This document shows, in pieces, positions 60,090 through 64,000 of a DNA stretch of 64,000 bases. The stretch spans positions 1 through 64,000 of the forward strand of contig NZ_QKZO01000010.1 of NCBI RefSeq assembly GCF_003254295.1, read 5' to 3'. The notes below the pieces were generated by a model that worked only from the letters and a program-made list of their open reading frames with translations, was not told the origin of the DNA and did not search any database. Numbering within the stretch: the stretch's first letter is position 1; each line of letters opens with the position of its first letter. A program made the translations under genes and the position numbers. This stretch comes from Rhodobacter capsulatus. GTDB taxonomy: Bacteria; Pseudomonadota; Alphaproteobacteria; Rhodobacterales; Rhodobacteraceae.

Positions 60090-60225
60090 CCGAAGCGATG
60101 GCGTCGCCCTCGGTCTTGAAGGAGAGGATCACCGTCCAGAGGATCGGGAAGAAGAGCGCCAGGCTGATGGTCCGGGCGAGGACGGTGACAGGCGCCTTGC
60201 GGCGGGTCGTGACGGCGCGGGCCAT
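60090..60225 (-). pseudogene. N-terminal stub of a sugar ABC permease (SmoG-like)
   Basis: ATG 60225 begins MARAVTTRRKAP, and the first transmembrane helix follows, LARTISLALFFPILWTVILSFKTEGDAIA. This is the usual start of MalG-type polyol permeases. Similarity ends there and the DNA continues into the dehydrogenase stub in another frame. About 45 of the expected 275 or so residues remain. Confidence 0.6.
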
Positions 60226-60228
60226 GGC

Positions 60229-60675
60229 TCAATTCTCCGGGTTCTTGCCGATCATCCGCATCAGGAAGATCGCGACGATATTGGCGAGGATCACCGCGCC
60301 GATGCCGCCCGCCGCGCCGATGCCCTGGAATTCCGGGATCGCCACGAATTGCACGCCGACGTAAGGAACCGGGTCCACCGTGGGCCGCGTCGGATCGGCC
60401 GCGTTGATCGAATTCAGCGTCATCGCCGCGAAGGGCACTTTCGCATGGCCCGGGTTTTCATAAAGCGCGCTGCGGGTGCCCCGGGGCACGTTCGCCTTGA
60501 AGCCGTTGTTCGAGGCGCCGGGGGGGCCGTAATTCGTCATCAGCTCGAGATAATCGGTCAGCGTTTCTTTTCATGGTCCGCCGTCGAACTGCGGTTTCCA
60601 GTCCATGTCGAACCATTTCGCGCCGTAGCTGTTCGCCATCGCGCTCAGGAAGGCCATGGTCTCGCCGCAGCCCGC
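60229..60675 (-). pseudogene. Polyol-binding protein fragment fused to a permease C-terminus (SmoE/SmoF-like)
   Basis: The sequence reads ETMAFLSAMANSYGAKWFDM and WKPQFDGGP, then an in-frame TGA (60573-60571) where the family has Trp before KETLTDYLELM, so it is a nonsense change. It continues TNYGPPGASNNGFKANVPRG to VAIPEFQGIG, typical of the C-terminal part of sorbitol/mannitol ABC binding proteins. It then switches to AVILANIVAIFLMRMIGKNPEN, the last helix of a permease. It therefore has a missing N-terminus, a stop mutation and a deletion fusion. It ends 3 bases before the next stub. Confidence 0.65.
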
Positions 60676-61069
60676 CTTCGCGCGCGAAATACTCTCGGAA
60701 CTTGGCCAGATGACGATCCAGAACATCGACCAGACGGTGGAAACGCTCTCGGGCGGGCAGCGACAGGGCGTCGCGGTGGCGCGGGCGGCGGCCTTCGGCT
60801 CGAAGGCGATCATCCTTGATGAACCGACCGCCGCGCCGGGGGGGAAGGAAAGCCGCCGCGTGCTGGCGCTGATCCTTGATATGCGCGCCCGCGGCATTCC
60901 CATCATCTTGATTTCCCACAACATGCCGCATGTCTTCGAGGTTGCCGACCGCATCCCTGTCCACCGTCTGGGGCGGCGGTTGTGCGTGATCGACCCGAAA
61001 AGCCATTCGATGTCGGATGCGGTGGCGCTGATGACCGGGGCGAGGGCGCCCGAGGCGGCGGCCGCCTGA
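60676..61069 (+). pseudogene. C-terminal part of a FrcA/RbsA-type sugar ABC ATPase
   Basis: On the plus strand a frame gives LSELGQMTIQNIDQTVETLS, then the signature SGGQRQGVAVARA, Walker B AIILDEPTA, the H-loop ISHNM and HVFEVADRI, ending DAVALMTGARAPEAAAA. This matches the end of fructose-type (FrcA) ATPases. Walker A and the first half are missing; the sequence meets the opposite-strand binding-protein stub at about 60670. It may once have been in an operon with the downstream FAH and aldehyde dehydrogenase genes. Confidence 0.65.
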
Positions 61070-61202
61070 GCCCTGCGACAAAAAGCATCGGGCCTTGGCC
61101 GGGGCGGCCCCGGGCTTTCTCTTGCTCTGGCCCCGCACACTATCGCAGATTGTGCGTCTGGCCGAAGCGACGAGACGGCAGATTGGAATATCGGGAGTTG
61201 GA

Positions 61203-62045
61203 ATGAAACTGGTTCGCTATGGAGCGAAGGGCGCCGAGAAGCCCGGCCTCCTGCACGTTGACGGCACGATCCGTGATCTGTCGCGCGTGGTGCGTGATAT
61301 CGACGGCAAGGCGCTGAGCGACGAAGGCCTGTCGAAACTGTTCTGGACCGATGCGGGCAAGCTGCCGATCATTCCCGAAGGGGTGCGTCTGGGCGCCCCG
61401 GTTGCCGGGACGGGCAAGCTGATCGCGATCGGGCTGAACTATGCCGATCACGCCGAGGAGGCCGGGCTGACCGTGCCGCCCGAGCCCGTGGTCTTCATGA
61501 AGGCGACTTCGGCGATCTGCGGGCCCGATGACGATGTCGAGGCGCCGCGCGGCTCGGACAAGCTCGATTGGGAGGTGGAGCTGGCCTTCGTGATCGGCAC
61601 GCGGGCGAAATATGTGGCCCTCGAAGAGGCGATGGATCACGTTGCGGGCTACATGATCTGCAACGACGTCTCCGAACGCGGCTTCCAGATCGAGCGGTCC
61701 GGGCAATGGGTCAAGGGCAAGAGCCATGACACCTTTGCGCCGCTTGGCCCCTGGCTGGTGACCAAGGACGAGATCAAGGATCCGCAGGCGCTGGATCTGT
61801 GGCTGAATGTGAACGGCGTGCGGCGGCAGACCGGGACCACGGCAACGATGGTCTATGGCGTTGCCTTCCTTGTGCATTATCTGAGCCAGTTCATGACGCT
61901 GGAACCCGGTGACATCATCACCACCGGCACGCCGCCCGGTGTCGGCATGGGGATGAGGCCGCCGAAATTCCTGCATCCGGGCGATGTGATCGAATTGGGG
62001 ATCACCGGGCTTGGATCGCAGCGGCAAGTCGTGGTGCAGGCATGA
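61203..62045 (+). CDS. FAH-family hydrolase, 2,4-diketo-3-deoxy-sugar-acid hydrolase-like
   Basis: A 280-residue fumarylacetoacetate-hydrolase-fold enzyme. The catalytic/metal region is LIAIGLNYADHAEEAGL and VFMKATSAICGPDD near 80-110, then DWEVELAFVIG (metal-binding Glu residues) and VAGYMICNDVSERGFQ. The end is LEPGDIITTGTPPGVGMGMRPP. This subfamily is often annotated as ureidoglycolate lyase, but many members hydrolyse 2,4-diketo-3-deoxy-L-fuconate or similar acids. The sugar-transport remnant upstream favours the sugar-acid role. It overlaps the aldehyde dehydrogenase gene (ATGA). Confidence 0.75.
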   Translation: MKLVRYGAKGAEKPGLLHVDGTIRDLSRVVRDIDGKALSDEGLSKLFWTDAGKLPIIPEGVRLGAPVAGTGKLIAIGLNYADHAEEAGLTVPPEPVVFMKATSAICGPDDDVEAPRGSDKLDWEVELAFVIGTRAKYVALEEAMDHVAGYMICNDVSERGFQIERSGQWVKGKSHDTFAPLGPWLVTKDEIKDPQALDLWLNVNGVRRQTGTTATMVYGVAFLVHYLSQFMTLEPGDIITTGTPPGVGMGMRPPKFLHPGDVIELGITGLGSQRQVVVQA

Positions 62046-63439
62046 GCGCCGCCGCCGAGGTTTTCGCGCGTCTGAGGGCGGGCGATGCCCGGCGGCGGAC
62101 CGAATTCACCGTGCCCAGGCGTCGCGCGGTGCTGAGGCGGCTGGCCGCCGAGATCCGCGCCCGCGAGGCCGAGATCATGGCCGCTTTGGCCTCCGATCTG
62201 GGCAAGCCCGCGGTCGAGGTGCGGATTTCGGAAATCATCCCGATCCTGTCGGAAATCCGGCACACGTCGCGGCATCTGAAATCCTGGGCCGGGGTGCGGC
62301 GGGTGCGCCCGACGCTCTCGATGCTGGGCACCCGCGCGACGATCCGGCCCGAGCCGAAGGGCACGGTGCTGATCCTCGCGCCCTGGAACTATCCGCTCTG
62401 TCTGGCGCTGGGGCCTTTGGTCAGCGCGATTGCGGCGGGCAACGCGGCGGTGGTGAAACCCTCCGAACTGGCGCCCGCGACCTCGGCGCTGATCGCGAAA
62501 CTCGTTGCCGCCTGCCTGCCCGAAGATCTGGTCACTGTCGTCGAAGGCGGTGTCGAGACCGCGACCGAGCTTCTGGCGCTGCCCTTCGATCATATCTTCT
62601 TCACCGGCTCGCCCGCCGTGGGCAAGGTGGTGATGGCGGCGGCGGCGAAGACGCTGGCCTCGGTCACGCTGGAGCTGGGCGGCAAGTCGCCGGTCATCCT
62701 TGGCCCCGATGCCGATCTGAAAAAGGCGGCGCGGATGGTGGCCTGGGGCAAGTTTCAGAACGCCGGGCAGACCTGCATCGCCCCCGATCACGTCTTTGTC
62801 CCCCGCGCGCAGGAAGAGGCCTTCACCAGGGCGCTGCGGGCCGAGATCGTGCGGATGTATGGCGCCCGCCCGCAGGCCTCGCGCAGTTTTGCCCGGCTGA
62901 TTGGCGCGAAACATTTCGAGCGGCTGCGCGGGATGGTCACCGAGGCGGTCGGCCATGGCGCCACCCTGATCGCGGGCGGCGAGGCCGAGGCGGCCAGCCG
63001 CTATCTGGCGCCGACCGTTCTGGCCAATGTGCCCGAAAACGCAGCGCTGATGCGCGAGGAAATCTTCGGCCCCGTCCTGCCGGTGATTGCCTATGATGAT
63101 CTGGATGCCGTTCTGGCTGGCATCGAGGCGGGGGAAAAGCCGCTCGCGCTTTATGTCTTTGCCCGCGACCGGCGGCGGATTTCGCGGATCTGCGCCGCCA
63201 CGACCTCGGGCGCGGTGGGGGTGAATGTGACGCTGGCGCATTTCCTGCATCTCAATCTGCCCTTTGGCGGGATTGGGCAATCGGGGCTGGGCGCGGCGCA
63301 TGGGCACTGGGGCTTTGCGGCGTTTTCCCATGAAAAACCGGTGCTTGAGAACCGCTTTGCCGTGCTGGAGCCGTTGATGCCGCCTTATGGCAAGCTTGCC
63401 ACCCGGCTGGCGCGGATCGTGCAGGCGCTGGTCGGCTGA
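62042..63439 (+). CDS. Aldehyde dehydrogenase, class 3-like
   Basis: A 465-residue NAD(P)-dependent aldehyde dehydrogenase of the shorter class-3/coniferyl-fatty aldehyde type. Key parts are ILAPWNYPLCLALGPLVSAIAAGNAAVVKPSE (nucleotide site), IFFTGSPAVGKVVMAAAA, the general-base Glu in TLELGGKSPVI and the catalytic Cys in NAGQTCIAPDHVFVP. EIFGPVLPVIAYDD follows near residue 340. A hydrophobic C-terminus like that of membrane-bound fatty aldehyde dehydrogenases is weak here (TRLARIVQALVG). It forms an operon with the FAH gene and may oxidise an aldehyde from sugar breakdown such as lactaldehyde; this is inference. Confidence 0.85.
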   Translation: MSAAAEVFARLRAGDARRRTEFTVPRRRAVLRRLAAEIRAREAEIMAALASDLGKPAVEVRISEIIPILSEIRHTSRHLKSWAGVRRVRPTLSMLGTRATIRPEPKGTVLILAPWNYPLCLALGPLVSAIAAGNAAVVKPSELAPATSALIAKLVAACLPEDLVTVVEGGVETATELLALPFDHIFFTGSPAVGKVVMAAAAKTLASVTLELGGKSPVILGPDADLKKAARMVAWGKFQNAGQTCIAPDHVFVPRAQEEAFTRALRAEIVRMYGARPQASRSFARLIGAKHFERLRGMVTEAVGHGATLIAGGEAEAASRYLAPTVLANVPENAALMREEIFGPVLPVIAYDDLDAVLAGIEAGEKPLALYVFARDRRRISRICAATTSGAVGVNVTLAHFLHLNLPFGGIGQSGLGAAHGHWGFAAFSHEKPVLENRFAVLEPLMPPYGKLATRLARIVQALVG

Positions 63440-63576
63440 ACTCCCCGGTAATGCTGCAACTGCGAAGGTGACTTTGCTGCAGAGCAGCGCTACACTCAAC
63501 CCACGCGATACCGCTGCCGGACCGGAATCGGCGGGGGCGCGGGGGAAACTGGTGTGCATGCCTGCAGGGGGACTCG

Positions 63577-64000
63577 ATGAAAGAGCCGACGCCGAAGGAT
63601 CAGACGCAGCAGGAGGCGGCCGCCAACCCGGCCGCGCCAAACATGGATCAAGCCGAGCTGGCCGCCAGGGAGGCCGCCGCCAAGGAAGCCGCCGCGAAGG
63701 AGGCTGCCGCCAAGGAAGCCGCCGCGAAGGAGGCTACGGCCAAGGAAGCCGCTGCCGCAGAGGCCGCGGCGAAGCAGGAGGCGGCGAAGGCCGCAGCCCG
63801 GGAAACGGCTGCCAGGCCGAAGCCCGCCGCGGCGCCGAAACCGGCCTCCGGCCCGAAATCCTCCGACACGAAACCCGCCGCCGAGCCGGTCGTGGAAAAG
63901 GTCATGCGGACCTCGGAAACCGATGTGGCCTTTGCGCTTGGCGGGCTGGCGGGCAACAATGCGCATGGCGCGGGGTTCCTGCAGGCGGCGCTTGAGGGCG
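63577..64000 (+). CDS. Partial protein with EAAAK-repeat linker and patatin-like start
   Basis: The gene is cut by the right edge. The frame from ATG 63577 encodes a polar, Gln/Ala/Pro-rich start, then about eight pentads of the EAAAK type (residues about 28-70), an Ala/Pro/Lys-rich stretch to about 105, and then VAFALGGLAGNNAHGAGFLQ. The last part resembles the glycine-rich oxyanion-hole entry of patatin-like phospholipases (GG-x-x-G-x-x-x-x-G-x-L-Q-A), but the Ser-Asp dyad is beyond the window. The pentads predict a long rigid helix, acting as a spacer between the N-terminus and the enzyme domain. There is no signal peptide. Confidence 0.6.
   Translation, partial: MKEPTPKDQTQQEAAANPAAPNMDQAELAAREAAAKEAAAKEAAAKEAAAKEATAKEAAAAEAAAKQEAAKAAARETAARPKPAAAPKPASGPKSSDTKPAAEPVVEKVMRTSETDVAFALGGLAGNNAHGAGFLQAALEG

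Noticed and set aside
60571-60573. In-frame TGA as a possible selenocysteine codon
   Set aside because: The position is Trp in the polyol-binding family, no SECIS-like element follows, and neighbouring pieces are also broken; a nonsense mutation is simpler.

Overview
The window is GC-rich bacterial chromosome with densely packed, mostly ATGA/GTGA/TGATG-coupled genes. Gene content points to Rhodobacter, most likely R. capsulatus or a very close relative. It carries the hallmark B12 locus of that species: bluE-cobD-cobC-bluB, the cobZ fusion in place of cobG, and cbiMNQO under a cobalamin riboswitch. It also has RTX proteins with a Hint domain, which are typical of Rhodobacteraceae. The organism call is an inference from gene content and order, not from a database match.

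Layout. (1) 0-9 kb holds arsenic resistance in separate modules. There is an arsR-acr3 pair (+), an arsR-permease-thioredoxin-rhodanese operon (-) behind a promoter with two TGCG-N6-CGCA operators, and an operon (-) of fused arsR-arsC, GAPDH and arsJ. Between the modules lies a scar made of two broken genes, a PhnD-like binding protein and a moaA. (2) 9-18.4 kb looks like a secretion/modification locus: a SPINDLY/GT41-type glycosyltransferase, a secreted-looking protein built of about 114 octapeptide repeats, a methyltransferase, and a type I secretion ABC transporter with its adaptor. (3) 18.5-28 kb holds a P1B-4 metal ATPase, a serralysin-like RTX protease, an Hsp70-like protein, an ArsN2-like acetyltransferase and an RTX-Hint protein. 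(4) 28-55 kb is an almost complete aerobic cobalamin pathway: cobA, I, Z, J, M, F, K, L, H, B, N, E, O, Q, the late nucleotide-loop genes, bluB, cobW, a DUF1636 gene and the cobalt transporter cbiMNQO. Two cobalamin riboswitches, each with a perfect 7-bp P1 closing helix and a sigma70-like promoter just upstream, drive DUF1636-cobW-cobN and onward, and cbiMNQO-cobZ-cobB. cobS/cobT-type chelatase partners of CobN are not in the window. (5) 55-59.5 kb holds membrane urate hydroxylase (puuD), ureidoglycolate lyase (allA) and feoAB; puuD and feoB each end in a copy of the same roughly 215-bp repeat. (6) 59.6-61.1 kb is a palindromic intergenic element followed by the wreck of a polyol (smoEFGKS-mtlK-type) operon, reduced to stubs, and a truncated sugar-ABC ATPase. 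(7) 61.2-64 kb holds an FAH-family hydrolase, an aldehyde dehydrogenase and the start of a patatin-like protein with an EAAAK-repeat linker.

How the genes work together. The B12 genes take uroporphyrinogen III to adenosylcobalamin, with cobalt import and B12 feedback at the two riboswitches. The ars genes cover arsenate reduction, arsenite export, 1-arseno-3-phosphoglycerate formation and export, and probably organoarsenical handling. The T1SS locus probably exports the octad protein and perhaps the RTX proteins. No tRNA, rRNA, CRISPR array or intact insertion sequence was recognised.
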